Shown here: piece by piece, positions 7,502-16,312 of the stretch
How the letters are laid out: every line of letters starts with the position of its first letter
Position numbering within the stretch: the stretch's first letter is position 1
Source: Paraburkholderia bryophila
Lineage (GTDB): Bacteria > Pseudomonadota > Gammaproteobacteria > Burkholderiales > Burkholderiaceae
NCBI RefSeq assembly: GCF_003269035.1
Contig: NZ_QLTK01000022.1
Location: 62,001-126,000, forward strand
Direction: 5' to 3'
DNA: 64,000 nt
Translations under genes and position numbers: made by a program
Notes under the pieces: generated by a model
The model's input: only the letters and a program-made list of their open reading frames with translations
Told to the model about the DNA's origin: nothing
The model's database searches: none

Positions 7502-8449
7502 GTGACTTCCAGCATTCAAACGCCGATCCCTTGCCTGCTGGGCCCGACCGCGTCCGGCAAAACCGCCGCCGCGCTGGCGCTGGCCGCGCGGCGGCCAGTG
7601 GAAATCATCAGTGTCGATTCGGCGCTGGTATATCGCGAGATGAACATCGGCACCGCCAAGCCGACCGCCGACGAGCGCGCGGTGGCGCCGCATCATCTGA
7701 TCGATATCGTCGATCCCACCGACGCCTATTCGGCCGCCCAATTTCGCGCCGATGCATTGCGGCTGACCAGCGAGATCCACGCGCGCGGGCGGCTGCCGTT
7801 GCTGGTCGGCGGCACCATGCTGTACTACAAAGCGCTCACGCAAGGCCTGAACGACCTGCCCGCCGCCGACACCGACGTACGTGCCACGCTCGACGCCGAC
7901 GCTGCCCGCGAAGGCTGGCCGGCCATGCACGCGCGGCTTGCAGCCGTCGACGCCGTAACGGCCGCACGCCTCGCGCCGAACGACTCGCAGCGGATTCAAC
8001 GCGCGCTGGAAGTGTTCATGCTGACGGGCCAGCCGATGTCGGTCTTGCTGACGGCGCCCGCCCGAGTGGACGACGCCGCCGCGCAATGGCGCTTCATGCC
8101 GATCGCGCTCGAACCGTCGGATCGCAGTTGGCTGCATGCGCGCATCGAGACGCGCTTCGACGCGATGCTGGCGGGCGGTTTCATCGACGAAGTGGTGAAG
8201 CTGCGCGAACGTGGCGATCTATTGCCCGAGATGCCGTCCATGCGCTGCGTGGGTTACCGGCAAGTCTGGGAATATCTGGACGGCGCGGTCGATTACCCGA
8301 CCATGCGCGACAAGGGCGTCTTTGCGACCCGGCAGTTGTGCAAGCGGCAGCTCACGTGGCTACGCGGCATGACAGAGCGGGTGGTGGTGGATTGCTGTGA
8401 TCCGCACGCGACGGCGCGGGTGCTTGAAGCGATTGAAGCGTTGCTTTGA
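7502..8449 (+). CDS. miaA: tRNA dimethylallyltransferase MiaA
   Basis: Transfers a dimethylallyl group from DMAPP to N6 of A37 in tRNAs that read UNN codons, the first step to i6A/ms2i6A. The protein has 315 residues. It has the P-loop 'GPTASGKTAAALALA' near residues 14-28, 'DSALVYREMNIGTAKP' (substrate binding), 'DPTDAYSAAQFRADA' and 'GGTMLYYKAL'. The C-terminal 'VGYRQVWEYLDG' and 'TRQLCKRQLTWLRG' match the family. The start is GTG at 7502. It follows mutL in the same direction and is probably co-transcribed with it. Confidence 0.97.
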   Translation: MTSSIQTPIPCLLGPTASGKTAAALALAARRPVEIISVDSALVYREMNIGTAKPTADERAVAPHHLIDIVDPTDAYSAAQFRADALRLTSEIHARGRLPLLVGGTMLYYKALTQGLNDLPAADTDVRATLDADAAREGWPAMHARLAAVDAVTAARLAPNDSQRIQRALEVFMLTGQPMSVLLTAPARVDDAAAQWRFMPIALEPSDRSWLHARIETRFDAMLAGGFIDEVVKLRERGDLLPEMPSMRCVGYRQVWEYLDGAVDYPTMRDKGVFATRQLCKRQLTWLRGMTERVVVDCCDPHATARVLEAIEALL

Positions 8450-8572
8450 AACGTTGGTGTTTGACGCGTTGCGCTGCGGGCTTCGGAACGTAGAAACAAC
8501 GAAGCATTGAAGCATTGGAACTTCAAACCCACGCGGCGCATGCTCATCACACACCGCGCAGGCTACCTACCT

Positions 8573-9640
8573 TTAAATCACGACCGTCGGCGCTTCACCG
8601 GCCGCGCTTTCGCGGATCACGCCGATCTTCCAGACCTGCTCGCCCGCTGCCGACAGCAAACCGATCGCCGCATCGGCGTCAGCCGCCGACAACACGACCG
8701 CCATGCCGATCCCGCAGTTGAACACGCGATGCATTTCCGCATCCGCCACGCCGCCGTGCTTTTGCAGCCACGAGAACAGCGGCGGCATTGGCCAGCAGCG
8801 ATGATCCAGCTCAGCCGTCAGACCTTCACGCAGCACGCGCGGAATATTCTCGACCAGGCCGCCGCCGGTAATGTGCGCCATGCCCTTCACCGTGATTTGC
8901 TGCATCAGCGCCAGCAGCGGCTTCACGTAGATATGCGTGGGCGCCATCAGCGCGTCGGCCAGCGTCCGGCCGTCGAAATCCGCGTTCAGATCCGGCTGCG
9001 CGCGCTCGATGATCTTGCGCACCAGCGAGAAACCGTTCGAATGAATGCCGCTCGATGCCAGACCCAGCACCACGTCGCCCGGGGCGATCGTGCTGCCGTC
9101 GATAATCTTGCTTTTTTCCACCGCGCCGACCGCGAAACCGGCCAGATCGTACTCGCCGTCCGGATACATGCCCGGCATTTCCGCCGTTTCACCGCCGATC
9201 AACGCGCAGCCCGACAGTTCGCAACCTTGCGCGATACCCTTCACGACGGTGGCCGCCGTGGCGACGTCCAGCTTGCCGCACGCGAAGTAGTCGAGGAAGA
9301 ACAACGGCTCGGCGCCTTGCACGAGAATGTCGTTCACGCTCATCGCCACCAGATCCTGGCCGACGGTGTCGTGTTTGTTCAGTTGAAACGCGAGGCGCAG
9401 CTTGGTGCCGACGCCGTCGGTGCCGGACACGAGCACCGGTTCCTTGTATTTCTTCGGCACTTCGAACAGCGCGCCGAATCCGCCGATGCCTGCCAGCACG
9501 CCGTCGCGCATCGTCTTCTTGGCAAAGGGCTTGATCGCGTCGACCAGGGCGTCGCCTGCGACCATGTCTACGCCAGCGTCGCGATACGACAAACCTTGGG
9601 CCGAATCAGTTGAATTCGGGGCGGATTTCGGTTGATTCAT
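8573..9640 (-). CDS. purM: Phosphoribosylformylglycinamidine cyclo-ligase (AIR synthetase)
   Basis: Fifth step of de novo purine synthesis: ATP-dependent ring closure of FGAM to AIR in the cytosol. At 355 residues it is the usual length. Recognisable segments are 'SYRDAGVDMVAGDALVDAIKPFAKKT', 'GIGGFGALFEVP', 'VSGTDGVGTKL', 'HDTVGQDLVAMSVNDILVQGAEPLFFLDY', 'GGETAEMPGMY' and 'HITGGGLVENIPRVL'. It is divergent from the PerM-type gene with about 100 bp between the starts. It converges on miaA with about 120 bp between, in which no strong terminator hairpin was seen. Confidence 0.97.
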   Translation of the reverse strand: MNQPKSAPNSTDSAQGLSYRDAGVDMVAGDALVDAIKPFAKKTMRDGVLAGIGGFGALFEVPKKYKEPVLVSGTDGVGTKLRLAFQLNKHDTVGQDLVAMSVNDILVQGAEPLFFLDYFACGKLDVATAATVVKGIAQGCELSGCALIGGETAEMPGMYPDGEYDLAGFAVGAVEKSKIIDGSTIAPGDVVLGLASSGIHSNGFSLVRKIIERAQPDLNADFDGRTLADALMAPTHIYVKPLLALMQQITVKGMAHITGGGLVENIPRVLREGLTAELDHRCWPMPPLFSWLQKHGGVADAEMHRVFNCGIGMAVVLSAADADAAIGLLSAAGEQVWKIGVIRESAAGEAPTVVI

Positions 9641-9740
9641 GGGGAAGAGCTCGAAGGTCGGTAAAATGCGATTTTACCCGATGCCGGCCGGCTGGCTGGA
9701 ATTTGATTAATCCGGTCCGACGACACCTGGGAAGCAAACT

Positions 9741-10817
9741 TTGCAACAGAACTCCTCGATTCTGACGCCCGTTCAGCGCCGCGCCTTCGTCTGGCTCGCC
9801 ATCGCGCTGGGCGTCGGCATTCTGCTGTGGCTGCTGAGTCCGGTCCTCACGCCATTTCTGCTCGGCGCGATTCTCGCGTACATTCTGCAACCGGGCGTGG
9901 CGTGGATGGTGCGCCGGCGTGTGCCGCGCGGCCTCGCCGCCTTGCTGATGATGCTGGTCTTCTCGCTGCTGATGACCCTGCTCGTGTTGCTGGTGCTCGC
10001 CGTGATCCAGAAGGAAGGGCCGCAATTGCGCCAGCAGGTGCCGGTGCTGTTCGCGCATGTGAGCGCATGGCTGCAGCCCAAGCTGGCGCTGCTGGGGCTC
10101 GCCGATTCACTCGATTTCGCCAGCATCCGCGATCTCGTGATGGGCCAGCTCGAAGGCAGCGCGCAAACCGTCGCACTGTACGCGTGGACCTCGATCCGCA
10201 CCAGCGGCAATCTGATGATGACGGTGGTCGGCAATCTGGTGATGGTGCCGCTCGTGCTGTTCTATCTGCTGTACGACTGGAACCGCATGCTGGTGCGCCT
10301 GCAGAGCGTGGTGCCGCGCCGCTGGCTCGACAAGACGCTGCAACTCGCGCGCGACATGGACCAGATGCTGTCGCAATACCTGCGCGGCCAGTTGCTCGTG
10401 ATGGCGGTGCTGGCCGTGTATTACGCGATCGCGCTGACCATCGCCGGGTTCGAGATTGCGTTGCCGGTCGGCATTTTCACCGGCATCGCAGTGTTCATCC
10501 CGTATATCGGATTTGCGACGGGCCTCGCGCTGGCGCTGCTTGCGGCGCTGCTACAGTTCGGCACCTGGTACGGTTTCGGCGCGGTTGCGCTGATTTACGG
10601 CTTCGGCCAGATCGTCGAGAGTTTTTATCTGACGCCGCGTCTGGTCGGCGAACGGATCGGCCTGCACCCGCTCGCGGTCATTTTCGCGTTGCTCGCGTTC
10701 GGTCAGCTATTCGGCTTTTTCGGCGTGCTGCTCGCGTTGCCGGTGAGCGCGATCCTGTCGGTGGCGGTGCGCGAGTTGCGGCAAAGCTATCTGGCGAGCA
10801 CGCTGTATAACAACTAA
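9741..10817 (+). CDS. AI-2E/PerM family inner-membrane permease
   Basis: The 358-residue polytopic protein has an early hydrophobic pair (residues 13-60), an amphipathic central region and a cluster of C-terminal helices. The latter include 'FIPYIGFATGLALALLAALLQFG' and 'LTPRLVGERIGLHPLAVIFALLAFGQLFGFFGVLLALP', which carries the characteristic AI-2E transporter signature. Members are reported as autoinducer-2 exporters, Na+/H+ antiporters or permeases, so the substrate here is open. The start is TTG at 9741; there is no suitable ATG. Position between purM and hda is typical of Burkholderia chromosomes. Confidence 0.88.
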   Translation: MQQNSSILTPVQRRAFVWLAIALGVGILLWLLSPVLTPFLLGAILAYILQPGVAWMVRRRVPRGLAALLMMLVFSLLMTLLVLLVLAVIQKEGPQLRQQVPVLFAHVSAWLQPKLALLGLADSLDFASIRDLVMGQLEGSAQTVALYAWTSIRTSGNLMMTVVGNLVMVPLVLFYLLYDWNRMLVRLQSVVPRRWLDKTLQLARDMDQMLSQYLRGQLLVMAVLAVYYAIALTIAGFEIALPVGIFTGIAVFIPYIGFATGLALALLAALLQFGTWYGFGAVALIYGFGQIVESFYLTPRLVGERIGLHPLAVIFALLAFGQLFGFFGVLLALPVSAILSVAVRELRQSYLASTLYNN

Positions 10818-10836
10818 CGGCTGATTGACCCATTTT

Positions 10837-10854
10837 GGCCCGGAAGTCCGGGCC
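10837..10854 (+). terminator. Hairpin after the PerM-type gene (weak terminator)
   Basis: GGCCCGG (10837-10843) pairs perfectly with CCGGGCC (10848-10854) around an AAGT loop. No T-run follows directly, so termination may be partial. Confidence 0.45.
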
Positions 10855-10888
10855 ATCCGCGGTTTAGCGTTTTTCGGCTGCGTTTTTT

Positions 10889-10936
10889 GGCCTCATTTTC
10901 GGCCTTGTTTCCGGTCTTATTTCCGGCCTCATTTTC
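10889..10936 (+). repeat. 12-bp tandem repeat, four units, upstream of hda
   Basis: Four consecutive 12-base units (GGCCTCATTTTC, GGCCTTGTTTCC, GGTCTTATTTCC, GGCCTCATTTTC) end 14 bp before the hda start; the first and last are identical. The T-rich, GG-spaced array occupies the expected leader of hda, so it could affect expression or vary in copy number between strains. Confidence 0.75.
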
Positions 10937-10950
10937 GGCATTGACCTACT

Positions 10951-11730
10951 GTGCTTCGTCAACTGACGCTCGATCTCGGCACCCCGCCGCCATCGACATT
11001 CGACAATTTTTTCGCCGGCGCCAACGCCGAGCTGGTCACGCGTCTGCGTGAGCTCGACAACGCGCTCGCCGCCGGGCCGGTCGCCGATCGCACCTTCTAC
11101 GTGTGGGGCGAGTCGGGCAGTGGCCGCACGCATCTGTTGCAGGCGCTCGTGCACGAAGCGCCGCCGGGTCACGCGCGTTTTGCCGGCCCGCAAAGCAGCC
11201 TCGCCGCGTTCAGCTTCGACCCGCGCGTCGCGCTGTACGCAATCGACGATTGCGACGCCCTGTCCGCCGCCCAGCAGATCGCCGTCTTCAACCTGTTCAA
11301 CGAAGTGCGCGCGCATCCCACCAGCGCGCTGGTCGCCGCGGGCAACGCGCCGCCGATCGGCATGACGGTGCGCGAGGATTTGCGCACCCGCCTCGGCTGG
11401 GGTCTCGTGTTCCATCTCGCGCCGCTGCCGGACGAAGGCAAGGCCGCGGTGCTGAAACACGCGGCGCGCGAGCGCGGCATCATGCTCGCCGACGACGTGC
11501 CGGCGTACCTGCTCACGCACTTCCGGCGCGACATGCCGAGCCTGATGGCGCTGCTCGACGCACTCGACCGCTTCTCGCTGGAACAGAAGCGCGCGGTCAC
11601 GCTGCCGCTGTTGCGCACCATGCTCGCTTCACCGGACGCGGAAGAACGGCGCGGCACGCCGGCCACCGGCCCGGAGACCGGTTCCCACGCCGCGTCATCC
11701 GCTTCAAGTAAAATAGGCCCCCATGGCTAA
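10951..11730 (+). CDS. hda: DnaA regulatory inactivator Hda
   Basis: AAA+ protein that, with the DNA-bound sliding clamp, stimulates hydrolysis of ATP bound to DnaA after initiation. About 259 residues. The N-terminal 'LRQLTLDLG' is the clamp-binding peptide (QL-L-L type). Walker A-like 'GESGSGRTHLLQAL' and Walker B-like 'YAIDDCDAL' resemble DnaA domain III, and 'FNLFNEV' and 'TRLGWGLVFHLAPL' fit Hda/DnaA. No DNA-binding domain IV is present, as expected. The GTG start keeps the clamp motif at the very N-terminus. The C-terminal tail past the AAA+ lid is Ser/Ala-rich and overlaps the HAD gene by 8 bp, implying coupled translation. Confidence 0.92.
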   Translation: MLRQLTLDLGTPPPSTFDNFFAGANAELVTRLRELDNALAAGPVADRTFYVWGESGSGRTHLLQALVHEAPPGHARFAGPQSSLAAFSFDPRVALYAIDDCDALSAAQQIAVFNLFNEVRAHPTSALVAAGNAPPIGMTVREDLRTRLGWGLVFHLAPLPDEGKAAVLKHAARERGIMLADDVPAYLLTHFRRDMPSLMALLDALDRFSLEQKRAVTLPLLRTMLASPDAEERRGTPATGPETGSHAASSASSKIGPHG

Positions 11731-12409
11731 TCTCGCACTCTTCGATCTCGACCACACGCTCATTCCCACCGACAGCGACCACGAATGGGGCCGCTTCATG
11801 GTGAAGCAAGGCATGGTCGACGCCGAAAACTTCGCCCGTGAAAACGACCGCTTTTTCGCCGACTACAAAGCCGGCAAGCTCGACATTCACGCCTATCTGA
11901 TCGCCATGCTCACACCGCTCGCAAAATACACGCGCGCGCAACTCGCCGAGCTTCACGCCCAGTACATGCATGAAGTGATCACGCCGGCCATTTTCCCGGT
12001 CGCGCTGGAACTGGTGAGGCAGCATCGCGAAGCCGGCGACCTGTGTTGTGTGGTCACGGCCACCAACGAATTCATCACCCGCCCGATCGCCCAGGCGTTC
12101 GGTGTCGACGCGTTGATCGCCTGCGAAGCGGAAACCGTCGACGGCCAGCCGCATTCGCCTTACACCGGCCGCCCCACCGGCACGCCGAGCTATAAGGAAG
12201 GCAAGATCGTCCGCACCGAAGCGTGGCTCGCCTCGCTCGGCAAGAGCTGGGGCGATTTCGAGCACAGCTATTTCTATAGCGACTCGCACAACGACATTCC
12301 GCTGCTCGACAAGGTCACCGATCCCATCGCGACCAACCCGGACGACACATTGCGCGCCCATGCGCAGGCCAAAGGCTGGCGCATCCTCGAACTCTTTCAA
12401 GCCACGTGA
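11723..12409 (+). CDS. HAD-superfamily subclass IB phosphatase
   Basis: The 228-residue protein carries all four HAD motifs: I 'LFDLDHTLIPTDSD' with nucleophile Asp8 and Asp10, II 'VVTATNEF', III a Lys around 'YKEGKI', and IV 'SDSHNDIPLL'. The helical cap between motifs I and II and the overall length place it with SerB/CicA-like subfamily IB hydrolases. Substrates of this subgroup include phosphoserine and other small phosphomonoesters; nothing here fixes which. It overlaps hda upstream and pcnB downstream (ATGTGA-type overlap), so the three are probably one operon. Confidence 0.88.
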   Translation: MANLALFDLDHTLIPTDSDHEWGRFMVKQGMVDAENFARENDRFFADYKAGKLDIHAYLIAMLTPLAKYTRAQLAELHAQYMHEVITPAIFPVALELVRQHREAGDLCCVVTATNEFITRPIAQAFGVDALIACEAETVDGQPHSPYTGRPTGTPSYKEGKIVRTEAWLASLGKSWGDFEHSYFYSDSHNDIPLLDKVTDPIATNPDDTLRAHAQAKGWRILELFQAT

Positions 12410-14004
12410 TCAAAAAACTTATCCGCAAGCTATTCGGCCAGGACTCGGCGCCCGCTGACAACACTGCGCCCGCCGACACCGAAGCAGACGAATCCGGCAG
12501 CGCACCGGCACGCAACCGATCCGATACGGCCGGCGCCACCAAGGCCCGCCGCAAACCCGCACGCGCCGGGTCCGCCGCCAAGGCGGTGCGCGATCCCGAC
12601 GTGCCGGTCATCATTCCGCACGACGTGCACGGCATCGACCCGTCGCTGATCTCCAGAAACGCGATTCGCGTGACCGAAGGGCTGCAACAGGCGGGCCACC
12701 GCGCGTTTATCGTCGGCGGTGCGGTGCGCGATCTGCTGCTCGGCATCAAGCCGAAAGACTTCGACGTCGCGACCGACGCCACCCCCGAGCAGGTGCAGAA
12801 GCTGTTCCGCCGCGCGCGCATTATCGGTCGCCGGTTTCAGATCGTGCACGTGCAGTTCGGCCAGGAAATCATCGAGACGTCGACGTTCCGCGCGCTAGTC
12901 GATCCGCCCGCGGCCGACGCGCCGCCCGCGCGACGCCTCAAGCGCGACGAGCTCGACCGCCGCACCCACGCGGTGGACGCCAGCGGCCGCGTGTTGCGCG
13001 ACAACGTGTGGGGTGAACAGCACGAAGACGCCACCCGCCGCGACTTCACGATCAACGCGATGTACTACGATCCGGCCACGCAAACCGTGCTGGATTATCA
13101 CAACGGCATGGCCGACATGCGCGCGCGTCTGCTGCGCATGATCGGCGACCCGGCCACGCGTTATCGCGAAGATCCGGTGCGCATGCTGCGCGTCGTGCGG
13201 TTCGCCGCGAAGCTCGACTTCGAGATCGAAACCAGCACCCGCGCGCCGATCGTCGAGATGGCCGATCTGATCAACAACGTGCCTGCGGCGCGTCTGTTCG
13301 ACGAAATGCTCAAGCTGATGCTGTCGGGCCACGCGCTCGCCTGCCTGAAACGTCTGCGTCAGGAAGGCCTGCATCACGGCCTGCTGCCGTTGCTCGACGT
13401 GGTACTGGAACAGCCGATAGGCGAAAAATTCATTACGCTGGCGTTGAACAACACGGACGCCCGTGTGCGCGCCGGCAAACCGGTGTCGCCGGGCTTCCTG
13501 TTCGCCACGCTGCTGTGGCACGACGTGCAGCAGCGCTGGCAGAAATTCGAAGCGAACGGCGAGTACCCCGTCCCCGCATTGCATCGCGCCATGGACGACG
13601 TGCTCGACATGCAAACCGAGAAACTCGCGATCCACAAGCGCTTCTCGGCGGACATGCGCGAGATCTGGGGCCTGCAGTTACGCCTCGAAAAACGCTCGGG
13701 CCGAAGCGCGCTGAAGCTGCTGGAACACCAAAGATTTAGAGCGGGGTATGATTTCCTCCTGTTGCGCTGCCAATCGGGCGAACTCGACGAGTCGGTCGGT
13801 GCGTGGTGGACGGAGTTCATTGAAGGAGACATTGCCGCGCGTGAAGCGTTGCTCACGCAAGGCGGGAAGGACCGGAGCCCTCGAAAACGACGGCGGCGCG
13901 GCGGTGGCGCCAGAAGCCGCGCGCCGGGCGACGGAATGGAGGGCGGCACGCCAGCCGAACGCACAGATAACGGCGCGGACCACGACGGCCCGCACGAAGA
14001 CTGA
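12406..14004 (+). CDS. pcnB: Poly(A) polymerase I
   Basis: Class II nucleotidyltransferase that adds 3' poly(A) tails to RNA and so promotes decay. It has about 532 residues. An N-terminal Lys/Ala-rich region of about 70 residues precedes 'HRAFIVGGAVRDLLLGIKPKDFDVATDATPEQV', the catalytic GG...DFD core (nucleotidyltransferase Asp pair). 'RRDFTINAMYYDP' and 'YREDPVRMLRVVRFAAKLDFEIE' complete the head domain. The C-terminal tail is strongly basic ('SPRKRRRRGGG'), as in other PcnB proteins, and likely binds RNA. The GTG start overlaps the HAD stop codon. folK follows 48 bp later, an order shared with many proteobacteria. Confidence 0.95.
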   Translation: MIKKLIRKLFGQDSAPADNTAPADTEADESGSAPARNRSDTAGATKARRKPARAGSAAKAVRDPDVPVIIPHDVHGIDPSLISRNAIRVTEGLQQAGHRAFIVGGAVRDLLLGIKPKDFDVATDATPEQVQKLFRRARIIGRRFQIVHVQFGQEIIETSTFRALVDPPAADAPPARRLKRDELDRRTHAVDASGRVLRDNVWGEQHEDATRRDFTINAMYYDPATQTVLDYHNGMADMRARLLRMIGDPATRYREDPVRMLRVVRFAAKLDFEIETSTRAPIVEMADLINNVPAARLFDEMLKLMLSGHALACLKRLRQEGLHHGLLPLLDVVLEQPIGEKFITLALNNTDARVRAGKPVSPGFLFATLLWHDVQQRWQKFEANGEYPVPALHRAMDDVLDMQTEKLAIHKRFSADMREIWGLQLRLEKRSGRSALKLLEHQRFRAGYDFLLLRCQSGELDESVGAWWTEFIEGDIAAREALLTQGGKDRSPRKRRRRGGGARSRAPGDGMEGGTPAERTDNGADHDGPHED

Positions 14005-14052
14005 CAGAGCGTTCGCTGAAGCCGTCGAACGATAGTTGCAGGAAGTTATGCC

Positions 14053-14601
14053 ATGACGGTTGCTTATCTCGGCCTCGGCGCGAATCTCGGGGACGCGCGC
14101 CAGACCCTGAAAGACGCGGTGGTGTGCCTCGCACAACAGCACACGATCACCGTGCTCGCCAAGTCGAGCCTGTATCGCACCGCCCCGATCGACGCGGGCG
14201 GTGACGATTATTTCAACTGCGTCGTGAAGGTCGACACGACGCTCCCCGTGCGCCATCTGCTGGCGCTGTGCCACAAGATCGAGCATCAGTTCGGCCGCGA
14301 GCGGCCGTTTCGCAATGCACCGCGCACGCTCGATCTCGACATTCTGCTGTTCGGCGATCAATCGATCGACGAAGCCGATCTGATCGTGCCGCATCCGCGT
14401 CTGGTCGAGCGTGCTTTCGTGCTGGTGCCGCTGGTCGAGATCGACCCGACGCTGGTCATCCCGCAGCGCGGCCGCGCCGACGCACTGCTGCCCGGCGTGA
14501 GCGATCAACGTATCGAAAAGGTGAAGGGACCGTGCCAGTGCCCTATGCTCAATGCATTAACCCCCGCTGAGAGTACACCCGGCAAAGGCCGCTGCGAATG
14601 A
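14053..14601 (+). CDS. folK: 6-hydroxymethyl-7,8-dihydropterin pyrophosphokinase
   Basis: Transfers pyrophosphate from ATP to 6-hydroxymethyl-dihydropterin, giving the substrate for dihydropteroate synthase in folate synthesis. The 182 residues contain 'AYLGLGANLGD' at the N-terminus, 'SSLYRTAPI', 'YFNCVVKVDT' and the HPPK signature 'RERPFRNAPRTLDLDILLFG' with the catalytic Asp pair. The tail after 'DPTLVIPQRGRADALL' is slightly longer than in E. coli. The stop codon overlaps the next start (ATGA), so translation with the kinase gene is probably coupled. Confidence 0.96.
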   Translation: MTVAYLGLGANLGDARQTLKDAVVCLAQQHTITVLAKSSLYRTAPIDAGGDDYFNCVVKVDTTLPVRHLLALCHKIEHQFGRERPFRNAPRTLDLDILLFGDQSIDEADLIVPHPRLVERAFVLVPLVEIDPTLVIPQRGRADALLPGVSDQRIEKVKGPCQCPMLNALTPAESTPGKGRCE

Positions 14602-15278
14602 ACTCGCCGCCGCTCACTGTCACCGCGCCGCAACTGCGGCCGCCGTTCGGCTATCTCGCGATCGAAGGACCGATTGGCGTCGGCAAAACCTCGTTGGCGC
14701 GGCGCCTTGCGCAACGCTGGTCGATGCAGGAATTGTTCGAGCGTCCGCAGGACAATCCTTTCCTTGAACGCTTTTACCGCGACACCGCACGTTACGCGTT
14801 GCCCGCGCAGTTGCACTTCGCCTTGCAACGCGCGCAACAGGCGCAGGAAGTCGCTGCGGCGCAAGTGTCCGCCACCCCGCTAATCGCCGATTTCATGACG
14901 CAGAAGAACGACATCTTCGCGCGTCTGACGTTGCAGGAAGACGAGTGGCAGCTGTATCGCGCGCTCGCCGCCAGGCTTGAAGTCAACGCGCCGGCGCCGG
15001 ATTTCGTGGTCTATTTGCAAGCCAGTCCCGAAGTGCTGTTCGCACGCATCCAGAAACGCGCGGTGCCGATGGAGTTGCAGATTTCCGACGCCTACCTGCA
15101 CGCGCTGTGCGACGCGTACAACGAGTTTTTCTATCATTACGACCGCGCCCCCGTGCTGACGGTCAATGCCGAACATCTGAATCCGCTCGACTCCGACGCG
15201 GACCTTGCGCTGCTCGCCGAACGCATCGAAACCATGCGCGGCCGCAAGGAATTCTTTGTCAAAGGCACGTCGCTCTGA
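14598..15278 (+). CDS. Deoxynucleoside kinase family protein
   Basis: P-loop kinase of the dNK/dGK-dCK family (226 residues). It has Walker A 'IEGPIGVGKTSLARRL' near residue 24, the lid-region 'DNPFLERFYRD', the substrate segment 'FMTQKNDIFARLTLQEDEW' and 'LQASPEVLFARIQKR' with the DRS/ERS-like arginines. These enzymes phosphorylate deoxynucleosides for salvage; nucleoside specificity cannot be read from the sequence. The folK-dNK-panB order is common in Burkholderiales and puts it among cofactor genes. It overlaps folK by 4 bp. Confidence 0.88.
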   Translation: MNSPPLTVTAPQLRPPFGYLAIEGPIGVGKTSLARRLAQRWSMQELFERPQDNPFLERFYRDTARYALPAQLHFALQRAQQAQEVAAAQVSATPLIADFMTQKNDIFARLTLQEDEWQLYRALAARLEVNAPAPDFVVYLQASPEVLFARIQKRAVPMELQISDAYLHALCDAYNEFFYHYDRAPVLTVNAEHLNPLDSDADLALLAERIETMRGRKEFFVKGTSL

Positions 15279-15313
15279 GCGACGCGGCCCTCTCTTTTCC
15301 AACGGATTGACCC

Positions 15314-16129
15314 ATGACCTATTTGCAGGAAGCGAGCCGCAACGCCATCACCGTGCCGAAGCTACAGGCAATGCGCGACGCCGGTGAAAAAATCGCGATG
15401 CTCACCTGCTACGACGCGAGCTTCTCCGCGCTGCTGGACCGCGCGGGCGTCGACGTGCTGTTGATCGGCGACTCGCTCGGCAACGTGTTGCAAGGACAGA
15501 CCACGACGCTGCCGGTCACGCTCGCCGACATCGCGTATCACACGGCATGCGTGGCGCGTGTGCGCCCGTCGGCGCTGGTGGTGGCCGACTTGCCGTTCGG
15601 CACCTACGGCACGCCGGAAGAGGCGTTCAGGAATTCGGTTGAATTGATGCGCGCCGGCGCGCAGATGGTGAAGCTCGAGGGTGGCGAATGGCTGGCCGAC
15701 ACGGTGCGCTTTCTGGTCGAACGGTCGATCCCCGTGTGCGCGCACGTCGGGCTGACGCCGCAATCCGTGCACGCGTTCGGTGGCTTCAAGGTGCAGGGCA
15801 AAACCGAGGCCGGCGCGAGCCAGTTGCTGCGCGATTCACTCGCCGTCGAAGCCGCCGGCGCGCAATTGATCGTCATCGAAGCCGTGCCGTCGCTGCTCGG
15901 CACGGAAGTCACCAAGCAGTTGCGAATTCCGACCATTGGTATCGGCGCCGGTGTGGAGTGCTCGGGTCAGGTACTGGTGCTGCACGACATGCTGGGGATC
16001 TTCCCCGGTAAGCGGCCGCGCTTCGTGAAGGATTTCATGCAAGGGCAACCGAACATTCAGGCTGCAGTGGAAGCGTATGTGCGCGCGGTGAAGGATGGGA
16101 CGTTTCCTGGCGCCGAGCATCAATTCTGA
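15314..16129 (+). CDS. panB: 3-methyl-2-oxobutanoate hydroxymethyltransferase
   Basis: First committed step of pantothenate synthesis: transfers a hydroxymethyl group from 5,10-methylene-THF to 2-oxoisovalerate in the cytosol. The 271-residue TIM barrel has 'LTCYDASFSALLDRAGVDVLLIGDSLGNV' with metal-binding Asp, 'VVADLPFGTYG', 'VKLEGGEW', 'VCAHVGLTPQSVHAFGGFKVQG', 'VIEAVPS' with the catalytic Glu, and 'IGIGAGVECSGQVLVLHD'. It starts 35 bp after the kinase gene and is likely co-transcribed. Its neighbours folK and pabBC supply folate for the same one-carbon chemistry. Confidence 0.97.
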   Translation: MTYLQEASRNAITVPKLQAMRDAGEKIAMLTCYDASFSALLDRAGVDVLLIGDSLGNVLQGQTTTLPVTLADIAYHTACVARVRPSALVVADLPFGTYGTPEEAFRNSVELMRAGAQMVKLEGGEWLADTVRFLVERSIPVCAHVGLTPQSVHAFGGFKVQGKTEAGASQLLRDSLAVEAAGAQLIVIEAVPSLLGTEVTKQLRIPTIGIGAGVECSGQVLVLHDMLGIFPGKRPRFVKDFMQGQPNIQAAVEAYVRAVKDGTFPGAEHQF

Positions 16130-16312
16130 TTTTTCTTGAGTTGCCGGCGGCTTGACCGCTGAGCGGTGCGGCTGCTTATGCAATTCGATGCGATGCGGTT
16201 CAATGCGCTGCGTTCAGGATCGCGTATGCCGTACGTGATTCGAAGCCGAGGCTTGCGTTCCGGCACGTTGCTTTTGGCACCTCTAGATTCGTCGAAGCGC
16301 TCCGCTCGCGGT
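16130..16312. other. Convergent intergenic region, no terminator recognised
   Basis: The 183 bp between the 3' ends of panB and pabBC contain no clear stem with a T-run and no ORF of coding character. A T-rich patch just after panB is the only notable composition. Confidence 0.3.
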
